Of a stretch of 53,041 nt of DNA, positions 1 to 7,711 are shown piece by piece. Every line of letters starts with the position of its first letter. Within the stretch, counting starts at the first letter, position 1. This stretch comes from CAYILR01 sp964364175 (GTDB taxonomy: Bacteria; Bdellovibrionota; UBA1018): positions 1 through 53,041 of the forward strand of contig CAYILR010000031.1 in assembly GCA_964364175.1 (NCBI GenBank), written 5' to 3'. The notes beneath the pieces were generated by a model. The model did no database searches, was not told the origin of the DNA, and worked only from the letters and a program-made list of their open reading frames with translations. A program made the translations under genes and the position numbers.

Positions 1-72
1 TATTAGGAAAGGCAGAAAAGGCAACTTTGACGCTCATCCTCTCCGGGGCACAGAATCTTATGAAGAACGTAA

Positions 73-237
73 GTGTACGGAAAAAAAAAGGAATTATCTA
101 TTTTTGATGCTTCTGGTAGCGTAGTAGCTAGCCTTTTGGTTTTGCTGAGTATCGCCGCCTGCCGTCCCGCTATCGACGACAATGGGCTTGAAACAACATC
201 AGGCTCTGATTTATTGGAAGCAGCGCCAGAGTGCTAA
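73..237 (+). CDS. possible small lipoprotein, possibly frameshifted at a 9-A tract
   Basis: A 54-codon frame opens at GTG 73, after GAAGAA at 62-67. It encodes a Lys-rich start, a hydrophobic stretch and a lipobox-like LLSIAAC, then a short acidic mature part ending in TAA at 235-237. A second possible start, ATG at 60, is in another frame and joins this one only if one A is lost from the run of nine A at 81-89; the joined product would begin MKNVSVRKKELSIFD, a good lipoprotein signal. No function can be given. Bases 2-124 are also open in a third frame without a start and could be the tail of a preceding gene. Evidence for coding is only the signal-like composition. Confidence 0.27.
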   Translation: MYGKKKELSIFDASGSVVASLLVLLSIAACRPAIDDNGLETTSGSDLLEAAPEC

Positions 238-253
238 ATCCAGCTAAGCTCAA

Positions 254-259
254 TAAGAT
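254..259 (+). promoter_or_regulatory. possible -10 box of the 267 gene
   Basis: TAAGAT at 254-259 stands 7 nt before ATG 267, with GTGCTA at 231-236, 17 nt further up. There is no Shine-Dalgarno sequence. The fit is weak on its own, but the geometry repeats before many genes in this window. Confidence 0.25.
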
Positions 260-266
260 AGAACTC

Positions 267-2579
267 ATGCAAAAAAGATTTTTGCTCTTTCTCCTGATTT
301 TTACCCTTTCCGTCCCCGTGCAGGGAAAGGGACTAGTCGATACTCCTCGCTGGGAGGCGGCTCTCATTCGAGAGAGTTCTGAGACTTTTTATCAAGCGAT
401 TTTCTATGAACTCCAAGCATCGCCGGTGGGAGTGCAGCTGACGAAAAAACTGGAAGGTCACCTCAGTTGGGAGGAATTTCAAAAAGAGGACCCCACTGCG
501 AAAATTGATTTTTTTGAAAAGATAAAAAATCTGATTCTGAAAACTCAATCGCTCTCCTTGGAGGAGCAGAAGACTCTGGATCAGGCGATTCAAGCAGCAC
601 GCAAATACTTGGCTTTGCCCACAGATGTGCTGATTCAAAATGCCGCTCCACCCGAAAAACCCAAGCCAGAGAATCCAATCACAGATGCTGTCTTAAAGAA
701 TGATTGGTCTGACAAAGTAGCAAAAACTCAAGTTTCAAAAGTCGTTTGGAACGGAATCGACTCTTATGTAAAAACCCGACTGGGTCCCGTGCGAGCAGCT
801 CTGGATTCTCTTTCTGAGAAAGACACCGTGTTTTTTACAAATTTAAGTATTGCGCGGGTGGCAGCTCAGTTTTCAGACATCACACAAATGAGTCTTCTGA
901 CTTTGCCGATCAGCTCCTACCAAAAAAAGATTTGGCTACTCACGCGAAGCAATCAATCAAAAATCCTCGTTTTATCCGAAATTCACGGCGAAGCGTTGAT
1001 TCTGCATTTTCAGATGCTGACCAAGTGGTATTTGGAACACCAGGGACTCCATCCAAAAATTACAGTTTTGGAATCTAAAAAAGCTAATTTGCCCTACTAT
1101 GATTCGCTCTCACGTTTTTATTCGGCTCATTCCAAAGAAATCGGCCAGCCCAATGCTGTGATTTTTGGCTATGCCTCTACTTTTCATTCTTTGTGGGAGA
1201 GATTTTTCGTTAAAAAAATCGATGATCCCAAACTCCATTGGTCAGTCGAGATTTTTGCACTGCCCTCTGGAAAAAAAGCGATGACGATTTCCACTCATCT
1301 TCCGGTGCACGGAGAGATTTTGTCAAAAAACATTGCGAGGATGATTAAAAAATCTCCCAAAACCCATTTTGTATTCACTACAGGATCTGCCGGAGCCATC
1401 GGGATACGAAAACCCTACGAAGTGTACTTTCCGAAGACACTTCAAGGGTCGAGAGGACAGGAGTTATCCAATGTACTGTCTACTGGCGATCAGGAGTCCA
1501 TTCACCGAAGTGTAGATTCACCGCTCGAAGAAACCCCTGATTTTTTGGAAAAATGGACGAGATCAGGGATCAGTTCCGTGGACATGGAGTTTGGACATTT
1601 TCCGGAAGTCATCGCTCACGATTCTTCAGTTGAAGTCGGAGTGGGTGTGATGATCACTGATTTTCCGAAGTATCCAAATATTTTTCCCGAGGTCAAAATT
1701 TCAACCAAAAATACAGCTCTTATAAAAAAATCGATTCACCGATTTGTTCAAGCCGTTTTTGATCGCATAGAGTTGGGAAAAAAGCCCAAAGGACAAATTG
1801 CAGAAACAGTGTTGGATTCAGAGTTAAGGCAGCTTTCTGAAGAAAATATCGCGCGCTATCAGAAGCAATTAAAACCTCTGTCCTCGGATGAGAAAAAACT
1901 TTTTACAAAAATGAATCGGGAGTTGTCTCCGCAGTTATTTATTCGTGTTACCGAAAATCGGTTGAAAAAAATTTTAGACGACCATGTTTTTTTATCTTCA
2001 GGGATGGTCAACGAAATCAAAGGAGAAAAAACATTTCCCACAACGCCCTCTGCCGAACATCAGATCTTTGGAGCGTATGATTATGTTTTTGGATCTTTTG
2101 GATTCATCACGGGTCAAGATCGATATGGAAAAGTAGCGATCAAGGTCAGGCCAGATGTGTGGAAACGTCGTTCGTGGGGGAGTGAATCTTCTGCTTTTCA
2201 TGTTTATAGCCGAGTTTTTAAGAAGTTAGGCAGAGTTCCCGAATCACAAGAATTCATCAAAAACGAAGAAGAACTCAAACTGGTTCAAAGTGAATTTAAA
2301 AAAACGGTTTTCATTCCCAAGGATTATTTGGAGGCCTTGTATTTTCGTGTTCTATCGCAGCTGAGGGAAAGAGATCCCGCTCAGCGCAAAACTTTGTTGG
2401 AGTCCACGCCAGAAGATCTGCCCCAACGGATGCGCGGATTTGATTTGGGATATTTGGAAGCAAAAATTGAATATTCCTTAAATCTGGAGGACATTGAGGA
2501 AATTTTGATGCCCGATGATGCCCCTGCGGACTTGCTACAAAGAGCCAAATCGGCTCTGATCCAAACGAGTGCTCAATAA
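267..2579 (+). CDS. exported 770-residue protein with a nucleoside-phosphorylase-like segment
   Basis: I chose ATG 267 because it gives a clean Sec signal (KRFLLFLLIFTLSVPVQG); the GTG at 231 only adds a polar lead. No full-length family is recognised. Residues about 300-500 resemble the nucleoside phosphorylase/MTA nucleosidase fold: a strand-helix-strand running into TTGSAGAIG (G373), like the GSAGG turn of MTA nucleosidase, then VDME (E441) and ITD (D465), 24 residues apart; the family uses a Glu in a ME motif and an Asp about 23 residues on. The distance from GSAG to ME (68) is shorter than in the family. The C-terminal 250 residues are unassigned. It ends 46 bp before mtnK, whose pathway starts from the product of MTA nucleosidase, so the context agrees. 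Export is odd for such an enzyme. Confidence 0.8.
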   Translation: MQKRFLLFLLIFTLSVPVQGKGLVDTPRWEAALIRESSETFYQAIFYELQASPVGVQLTKKLEGHLSWEEFQKEDPTAKIDFFEKIKNLILKTQSLSLEEQKTLDQAIQAARKYLALPTDVLIQNAAPPEKPKPENPITDAVLKNDWSDKVAKTQVSKVVWNGIDSYVKTRLGPVRAALDSLSEKDTVFFTNLSIARVAAQFSDITQMSLLTLPISSYQKKIWLLTRSNQSKILVLSEIHGEALILHFQMLTKWYLEHQGLHPKITVLESKKANLPYYDSLSRFYSAHSKEIGQPNAVIFGYASTFHSLWERFFVKKIDDPKLHWSVEIFALPSGKKAMTISTHLPVHGEILSKNIARMIKKSPKTHFVFTTGSAGAIGIRKPYEVYFPKTLQGSRGQELSNVLSTGDQESIHRSVDSPLEETPDFLEKWTRSGISSVDMEFGHFPEVIAHDSSVEVGVGVMITDFPKYPNIFPEVKISTKNTALIKKSIHRFVQAVFDRIELGKKPKGQIAETVLDSELRQLSEENIARYQKQLKPLSSDEKKLFTKMNRELSPQLFIRVTENRLKKILDDHVFLSSGMVNEIKGEKTFPTTPSAEHQIFGAYDYVFGSFGFITGQDRYGKVAIKVRPDVWKRRSWGSESSAFHVYSRVFKKLGRVPESQEFIKNEEELKLVQSEFKKTVFIPKDYLEALYFRVLSQLRERDPAQRKTLLESTPEDLPQRMRGFDLGYLEAKIEYSLNLEDIEEILMPDDAPADLLQRAKSALIQTSAQ

Positions 2580-2588
2580 TACTATTTC

Positions 2589-2617
2589 GTGTCACTTTTG
2601 CGATTAATTTGTAATAT
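2589..2617 (+). promoter_or_regulatory. possible leaderless promoter of mtnK
   Basis: GTGTCA at 2589-2594, 17 nt, TAATAT at 2612-2617, then 8 nt to ATG 2626. No ribosome binding site is present before mtnK, so initiation on a leaderless or near-leaderless mRNA is plausible even if the gene is also read from upstream. Confidence 0.35.
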
Positions 2618-2625
2618 TGGCACCC

Positions 2626-3885
2626 ATGAAGACTACTTCCTTCGAAATTAGCCGGGAACTGAGCCCTGAAAATATTACCGAACTTCAATCAAAAATAGGG
2701 GGTCAGCCCTCGACTTGGACGGTCGACGAAATTGGAGATGGCAACGTCAATTTGATTTTCCGGATCCAAGGGCCGAATGGCCAGGCCCTTGTGAAGCAAG
2801 CAGTGCCGTATTTGCGCTGTGTGGGGGAAGCGTGGCCGCTTAGTTTGAAGAGAAATTATTTTGAGTACCGTGCGCTCCAAGAACACTCAGCTGTGGCTGC
2901 GGAATATCTGCCGAAGGTTTTTGCTTTCAACGAAAAATCCGCGCTGATGGTGATGGAGTTTTTGGGCAATCACATCATCTTGCGAAAAGGTGTGATGTCG
3001 GGGAAGAAATATCCTCATTTCTCAGAGCACATCACAGACTATATAGCCAAGACTTTGTTTTACACGTCGGATCTGTACTTGAACGCAGGTCAGAAAAAAG
3101 AAAAAATGAAGCTTTTCTGCGACAACGTGGATCTTTGCAAAATCACAGAGGATCTGATTTTTACGGATCCTTATCGCAAGGCCGATCAAAATCGATGGAC
3201 AACTCCTCAGTTGGATTCCATCGTTCGTGAGTTTTCTGAAGATGCGCCGCTAAAAACCGCGGTCGCAAAAATGAAGGCCAAGTTTCTGACCTCGGCTCAG
3301 GCTTTGATTCACGGGGATCTTCATACGGGTTCCATCATGGTGAATGAGAACGAAACCAAGGTCATCGATCCCGAGTTTGCGTTCTATGGCCCGATGGGAT
3401 TTGACGTAGGACTATTGCTGGCCAACTTTCTGATGGGCTATTTCAGTCAAGCAGGACGGGGTGCTCACGAAAACGAGCGCGTTGAGTACGAAAAATGGTT
3501 GCTCCAGCAAGTTCAAGAAATCTGGTCCAAGTTTAGCGTGAAGTTCTCTCGACTTTGGGATCAGGATTTAAAAGGAGATTTTCTGACTCCTGGATTTGTC
3601 GGATGTGATTCGGGTCTCGAAATCATTCGTCAGGTGCGTGCCGAATATATGGAAAATCTATTTCAGGACTCGATTCAGTTTGCGGGTACAGAAATGATTC
3701 GTAGGACCTTGGGATTGGCTCACGTGGCCGACCTGGATTCAATCGCAGATCCCGATCAACGAGCGCTTTGTGAGACTCGTGTACTACGAATGGCGCGGAA
3801 TCTGCTGATCAACAAAAACTATAAAACGATCGATGATGTGATCGTTGCCGCTCAAAAGTTGAGAGCAACTCAGAGCGTGTCATGA
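2626..3885 (+). CDS. mtnK: S-methyl-5-thioribose kinase
   Basis: A 419-residue kinase of the aminoglycoside phosphotransferase/choline kinase fold that phosphorylates methylthioribose to methylthioribose-1-phosphate in the cytoplasm. Seen: a Gly-rich loop region (EIGDGNVNLIFRI), the catalytic loop IHGDLHTGSIM and the metal-binding DPEFAFYGPMGFDVG, all typical of MtnK; the length fits the family. A TTG at 2617 would add three residues; ATG 2626 is preferred. The stop overlaps the mtnA start (ATGA), so the two are probably translationally coupled. MtnK implies that the cell makes free methylthioribose with a nucleosidase rather than using MTA phosphorylase. Confidence 0.95.
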   Translation: MKTTSFEISRELSPENITELQSKIGGQPSTWTVDEIGDGNVNLIFRIQGPNGQALVKQAVPYLRCVGEAWPLSLKRNYFEYRALQEHSAVAAEYLPKVFAFNEKSALMVMEFLGNHIILRKGVMSGKKYPHFSEHITDYIAKTLFYTSDLYLNAGQKKEKMKLFCDNVDLCKITEDLIFTDPYRKADQNRWTTPQLDSIVREFSEDAPLKTAVAKMKAKFLTSAQALIHGDLHTGSIMVNENETKVIDPEFAFYGPMGFDVGLLLANFLMGYFSQAGRGAHENERVEYEKWLLQQVQEIWSKFSVKFSRLWDQDLKGDFLTPGFVGCDSGLEIIRQVRAEYMENLFQDSIQFAGTEMIRRTLGLAHVADLDSIADPDQRALCETRVLRMARNLLINKNYKTIDDVIVAAQKLRATQSVS

Positions 3886-4844
3886 AAACCATGACTTCGA
3901 CCGGACTCAAATTCGAGGGTGGAAAAGTCAGGGTTCTGGATCAAACCCTATTGCCTTTTGAAGAACGTTGGATCGAATGCAAGAGTCCTGACCAGATGGT
4001 GGAGTTGATTCAACGCCTGGCGGTTCGTGGCGCGCCGTTGATTGGCGTAGCAGCAGCATTGGCGATTGGACAGTACGCGAGTGAGGGTGCGGACATCGAC
4101 CAAATTCAGTCGGCGGCAAAAAAGCTCCGTGCAGCTCGCCCCACTGCGGTTAATCTCATGGCAGCGATGGATCGTTTGGTTCTCCGTCAAGAGCCCAAAA
4201 ATCTAACTTTGCAGTCGATTGTTCGAGAAGCAGAAAAAATTTTTGAGGAAGACGTAGCGATGGCAGATGCCATGGCAGAGCGTGCCGCTGCGTTGATCCA
4301 GGATGGTGACACTGTTCTTACTCATTGCAATACGGGTGGATTGGTCACTGTGGGAGTGGGCACGGCGCTTGGAGTGGTTTTGCGTGCCCACGAGCGTGGC
4401 AAGAAAGTTCATGTCTATGTGGATGAAACTCGACCCTTGCTTCAGGGAGCAAGACTGACCACTTGGGAGCTCGAGAAAGCGGGAGTTCCTTACACCCTGA
4501 TTTGCGACAACATGGCCGGGTTCTTGATGTCGCAGGGAAAAGTGAACAAGATCTTCGTGGGTTCGGACCGAATCGCGCGCAACGGCGATTTTGCCAACAA
4601 GATTGGAACCTATAGTTTGGCGGTTTTGGCGAAATTTCACAAAGTCCCGTTTTATGTGGTGGCTCCACGAACTACTTTTGACGAGAACTGCGCTTCGGGC
4701 AAAGAAATCCCCATTGAAGAGCGGAATGCGGACGAAGTGCGCGCAGGAAAAAGTCCTGCTAAATGCAAAGTTTGGAATCCCGCTTTTGATGTGACTCCTC
4801 GTGAGTTGATTACTGGAATTGTTTTAGACGATAGGATGATGTGA
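3882..4844 (+). CDS. mtnA: S-methyl-5-thioribose-1-phosphate isomerase
   Basis: A 320-residue aldose-ketose isomerase converting methylthioribose-1-phosphate to methylthioribulose-1-phosphate. Family signatures are clear: RGAPLIGVAAALAIG, the catalytic Cys in THCNTGGL, VDETRPLLQGARLTTWEL and the NKIGTYSLAVLAKFHKVPF region, with the catalytic Asp in FVGSDRIARNGD. It is related to eIF2B subunits, but MtnK directly upstream (4-nt overlap) settles the role. None of the later universal methionine-salvage genes (mtnB, mtnC, mtnD) follow; instead an aldolase does, 10 nt downstream. Confidence 0.95.
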   Translation: MKTMTSTGLKFEGGKVRVLDQTLLPFEERWIECKSPDQMVELIQRLAVRGAPLIGVAAALAIGQYASEGADIDQIQSAAKKLRAARPTAVNLMAAMDRLVLRQEPKNLTLQSIVREAEKIFEEDVAMADAMAERAAALIQDGDTVLTHCNTGGLVTVGVGTALGVVLRAHERGKKVHVYVDETRPLLQGARLTTWELEKAGVPYTLICDNMAGFLMSQGKVNKIFVGSDRIARNGDFANKIGTYSLAVLAKFHKVPFYVVAPRTTFDENCASGKEIPIEERNADEVRAGKSPAKCKVWNPAFDVTPRELITGIVLDDRMM

Positions 4845-4854
4845 AGGAAGTCGA

Positions 4855-6849
4855 ATGAAAAATATTTGGAATGAACAAGAAGCAGCCGGTTTTGGAGCAG
4901 ATTTATTAAAACAACGAGTTTACTCATCGCGGCTTTTGGGTCGAGAACCTTCGTTGGTTTTGCACGGAGGAGGCAATACTTCCGTCAAACAATATCAGAA
5001 AAATCTCTTTGGTGAATCCGAGCATCTCTTGCTGGTGAAGGGGAGTGGCTGGGATCTCGCGACGATCGAGGATGCAGGATTTGCCCCTGTCAGAATGGAA
5101 ACTTTGCTGAGAATGGCCAATTTGGAAAAACTCAGTGACTCCGACATGGTTCGAGTCCAAAAATCCGCGATGACCAACCCCAATGCTCCAGCGCCTTCGG
5201 TTGAAGCGATTCTACATGCGATTATTCCGTTCGCATTTGTGGATCACACTCATGCTGATGCCGTAGTTGCGATCACGAACACGCCTGGGGGTGAAGACAA
5301 AATTCGCCAAGTTTACGGAGATCGAGTCCTCTACATTCCGTACGTGATGCCGGGATTTATTCTGGCGCGTAAAGTATACGAGTTGACTCGTGACGTGGAT
5401 TGGAAGCGTTATGAAGGAATGGTTCTTTTGAATCACGGGATATTTTCCTTCGCAGACACGGCCAAGGAAAGTTATGACCGTATGATTTCGCTGGTGAACG
5501 AGGCGGAAGAGTTTTTGAAATCCAAGAATGCGATTCATTCGACAACAAAACGGACTGAAACTCTGAAGGAAGATCTCAAAACCCTGGCATACATCCGCCA
5601 GCAGATGTCGAAAAAAATACGGTCAAATGTGATCATCGATTCAAACCGCTCAGACGAGGCGATGGAGTTTGTCGCTCGCAAGGATGTAGCCAGCCTGGCG
5701 ACACGAGGCCCTTTGACACCCGATCATGTTTTACACACGAAGAGACTGCCTTGGATTCTCGACGGTGAAATGAGCTTTGAAAAAGCAGCTGATGGACTCA
5801 ATCAATACGAAAAAGAATATTTAAATTACTTTGCTAAAAATTCGAGCAAACACCACCAATGTCTAGATCCCGCGCCTCGCTGGGCGGTCTGGCCCGGTCA
5901 CGGTGTTTTGTCATTTGGAGTTTCCGTACAAAAAGCAAAAGTCGTGAGTGATATCGCCCGTCACACGGTCAAAACCACTCAGTGGGCAGAAGCGCTGGCT
6001 GGCTGGGTAGCGTTGCCAGAAAAAGATATTTTCGAAGTCGAGTATTGGGAGCTCGAACAAGCCAAGTTGAAAAAATCCGGAGGCGCAGCGCCGCTTCAGG
6101 GAAAAATTGCCCTCGTCACCGGTGCAGCCAGTGGAATTGGCAAAGCCTGCGTGGATTCGCTCTGCGCTCAAGGTGCCGCCGTAGTGGCGCTCGATATCAA
6201 ACCGGAAGTATTAGAGACCTGGAAAAAACGCAAGGAAGTCTCCACGCTGGTCTGTGATGTAACGGATCGTTCTGCGGTGGATGAGGCTGTAGCGCATGCC
6301 GTGAGGACATTTGGTGGATTGGATATCGTTGTAGCTAATGCGGGAATATTTCCACCGAGCCAAAAAATCGAATCCATCGAGAACGAAACCTGGGCTCGAA
6401 CGATCGATATTAATTTAACCAGCCAAATGTATCTGATGCGTGCATGCGTTCCGTTTCTGGCTCTGGGTGCAGATCCCACGATTATTGTGATCGCTTCCAA
6501 AAACGTTCCTGCCCCAGGCCCCGGAGCTGCGTCGTATTCGGTGTCGAAGGCCGCATTGACTCAGTTGGCACGAGTGGCAGCTTTGGAGCTAGGCCCTATG
6601 GGAATTCGAGTCAACATGCTTCATCCGCATGCGGTGATGGACACTGCTCTATGGACTCCAGAGGTTTTGGAGAGCCGGGCCAAGAGCTACAAAATGACGG
6701 TAGAAGAGTACAAGCGAAATAATCTGCTTCGTGTGGAGATCCGCACTCAAGATGTGGCTGATCTAGTAACATCGATGGCAGGTCCTTTGTATTCCAAGAT
6801 TACGGGTGCTCAGTTGATCGTCGACGGTGGACATGATCGGACGATCTAG
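4855..6849 (+). CDS. fused class II aldolase / short-chain dehydrogenase
   Basis: A 664-residue two-domain enzyme. The N-terminal class II (RhaD/FucA-type) aldolase has HGGGNTSVK (37-45), a likely catalytic Glu (E117), the zinc pair DHTHAD (H131, H133) and NHG (H194). The C-terminal short-chain dehydrogenase starts near 416 with TGAASGIG (422-429), an Asp at 447 suggesting NAD(H), NAG (495-497), Ser548 and YSVSK (Y561, K565). Domain order matches the rhamnulose-phosphate aldolase/lactaldehyde dehydrogenase family. Placed 10 nt after mtnA with a GAAGGAAG site, the likely substrate is methylthioribulose-1-phosphate (or the 5-deoxy analogue), cleaved to dihydroxyacetone phosphate and an aldehyde, which the second domain would reduce or oxidise. 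The substrate is inferred; the fold is certain. Confidence 0.9.
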   Translation: MKNIWNEQEAAGFGADLLKQRVYSSRLLGREPSLVLHGGGNTSVKQYQKNLFGESEHLLLVKGSGWDLATIEDAGFAPVRMETLLRMANLEKLSDSDMVRVQKSAMTNPNAPAPSVEAILHAIIPFAFVDHTHADAVVAITNTPGGEDKIRQVYGDRVLYIPYVMPGFILARKVYELTRDVDWKRYEGMVLLNHGIFSFADTAKESYDRMISLVNEAEEFLKSKNAIHSTTKRTETLKEDLKTLAYIRQQMSKKIRSNVIIDSNRSDEAMEFVARKDVASLATRGPLTPDHVLHTKRLPWILDGEMSFEKAADGLNQYEKEYLNYFAKNSSKHHQCLDPAPRWAVWPGHGVLSFGVSVQKAKVVSDIARHTVKTTQWAEALAGWVALPEKDIFEVEYWELEQAKLKKSGGAAPLQGKIALVTGAASGIGKACVDSLCAQGAAVVALDIKPEVLETWKKRKEVSTLVCDVTDRSAVDEAVAHAVRTFGGLDIVVANAGIFPPSQKIESIENETWARTIDINLTSQMYLMRACVPFLALGADPTIIVIASKNVPAPGPGAASYSVSKAALTQLARVAALELGPMGIRVNMLHPHAVMDTALWTPEVLESRAKSYKMTVEEYKRNNLLRVEIRTQDVADLVTSMAGPLYSKITGAQLIVDGGHDRTI

Positions 6850-7607
6850 TGCCAGCAGATAGGACAGAGGCATTGGAAAAAAACTTGCATCCTTCAGCAG
6901 AATCACGGCTTTGGCAGATTGATTGGCTTCGTGGCTTTACAGTGATTCTCATGTTTTTTTACCACCTCGTTTTTGATTTAATAAAAATTATAAAATTATC
7001 TCCTTTTGTAGGAGATTGGTTTTTTGTTTTCGGGCCTGATTTGATTGGGGGAATTTTTCTATTTGCTTCAGGTTTATCGAGCTTTGCTAGGACTTTGAAA
7101 GCCACGCCCAGCTGGAGGAGTTCTTTCAAGTATGCGGGACGGGTTTTTATATGGGGGGCTGTTTTGTCAGCGGCTTCTTATTTCTACTCGCCAAAAACAA
7201 TAATCGTTTTTGGCATACTTCAATGCATCGCTTTTTCCATTATTCTTGGAACTCCCTTTTTGAGAGTCAAAATCCTCCCCCTGGTGTCGATTGCGTTGGC
7301 TGTCATAGTTGCTGGGTATGTGTTTGAGCACAGTTCTTTTTATTTAACAGCGATCCAGTGGGTGAGTGCTCAGTGTTTGGGTGGCCGAAGAATGATGGAT
7401 TTTTTCTGGATTATTCCGTGGTTTGGATTTTACCTGCTGGGAGTTGCTTTTGGAAAAAGCTCGATCTTTGAAAAAATACGCAAAAAAACGATTTTTCGCC
7501 CCTACTGTAAGCCGATCGTTTTCTTGGGGAGACACTCCCTGGCTATTTACATCGTCCATCAGCCGATTTTGCTTGGGATTCTTTTTCTTGTTTTTCGCAG
7601 ATTTTGA
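6849..7607 (+). CDS. DUF1624 / HGSNAT-like membrane protein
   Basis: A 252-residue inner-membrane protein with about seven hydrophobic segments. The N-terminal RLWQIDWLRGFTVILMFFYH matches the DUF1624 (heparan-glucosaminide N-acetyltransferase catalytic-like) signature; a further conserved-looking His lies near the end (IVHQPI). The family is thought to move acyl groups across the membrane, but bacterial members are mostly uncharacterised. Its GTG start shares one base with the TAG stop of the aldolase gene, so it is in the same operon. Its link to methylthioribose metabolism is unclear. Confidence 0.75.
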   Translation: MPADRTEALEKNLHPSAESRLWQIDWLRGFTVILMFFYHLVFDLIKIIKLSPFVGDWFFVFGPDLIGGIFLFASGLSSFARTLKATPSWRSSFKYAGRVFIWGAVLSAASYFYSPKTIIVFGILQCIAFSIILGTPFLRVKILPLVSIALAVIVAGYVFEHSSFYLTAIQWVSAQCLGGRRMMDFFWIIPWFGFYLLGVAFGKSSIFEKIRKKTIFRPYCKPIVFLGRHSLAIYIVHQPILLGILFLVFRRF

Positions 7608-7711
7608 CTTGTTAAGCTCTGTTTGTGTTTTTGCTCGAATTCTCTCTTGATTTTCACTGACTAGTGACACAAGTCTTAATGATCAGGGGAAAATACTTGG
7701 GGGAATTTTGA
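7608..7711. other. short gap with weak hairpin
   Basis: A small inverted repeat (TCACT-GACT-AGTGA, about 7656-7669) is followed by no T run, so I do not call it a terminator. GGGGGA at about 7700 is the ribosome binding site of the next gene. The nucleotidase may share the upstream operon or have its own promoter here. Confidence 0.3.

Noticed and set aside
4855..6849. Rhamnose catabolism enzyme (rhamnulose-phosphate aldolase/dehydrogenase)
   Set aside because: Domain order fits, but there is no rhamnose kinase, isomerase or transporter nearby and the gene sits 10 nt after mtnA; kept only as an alternative substrate.
7656..7669. Terminator after the DUF1624 gene
   Set aside because: Stem of five AT-rich pairs without a following T run.
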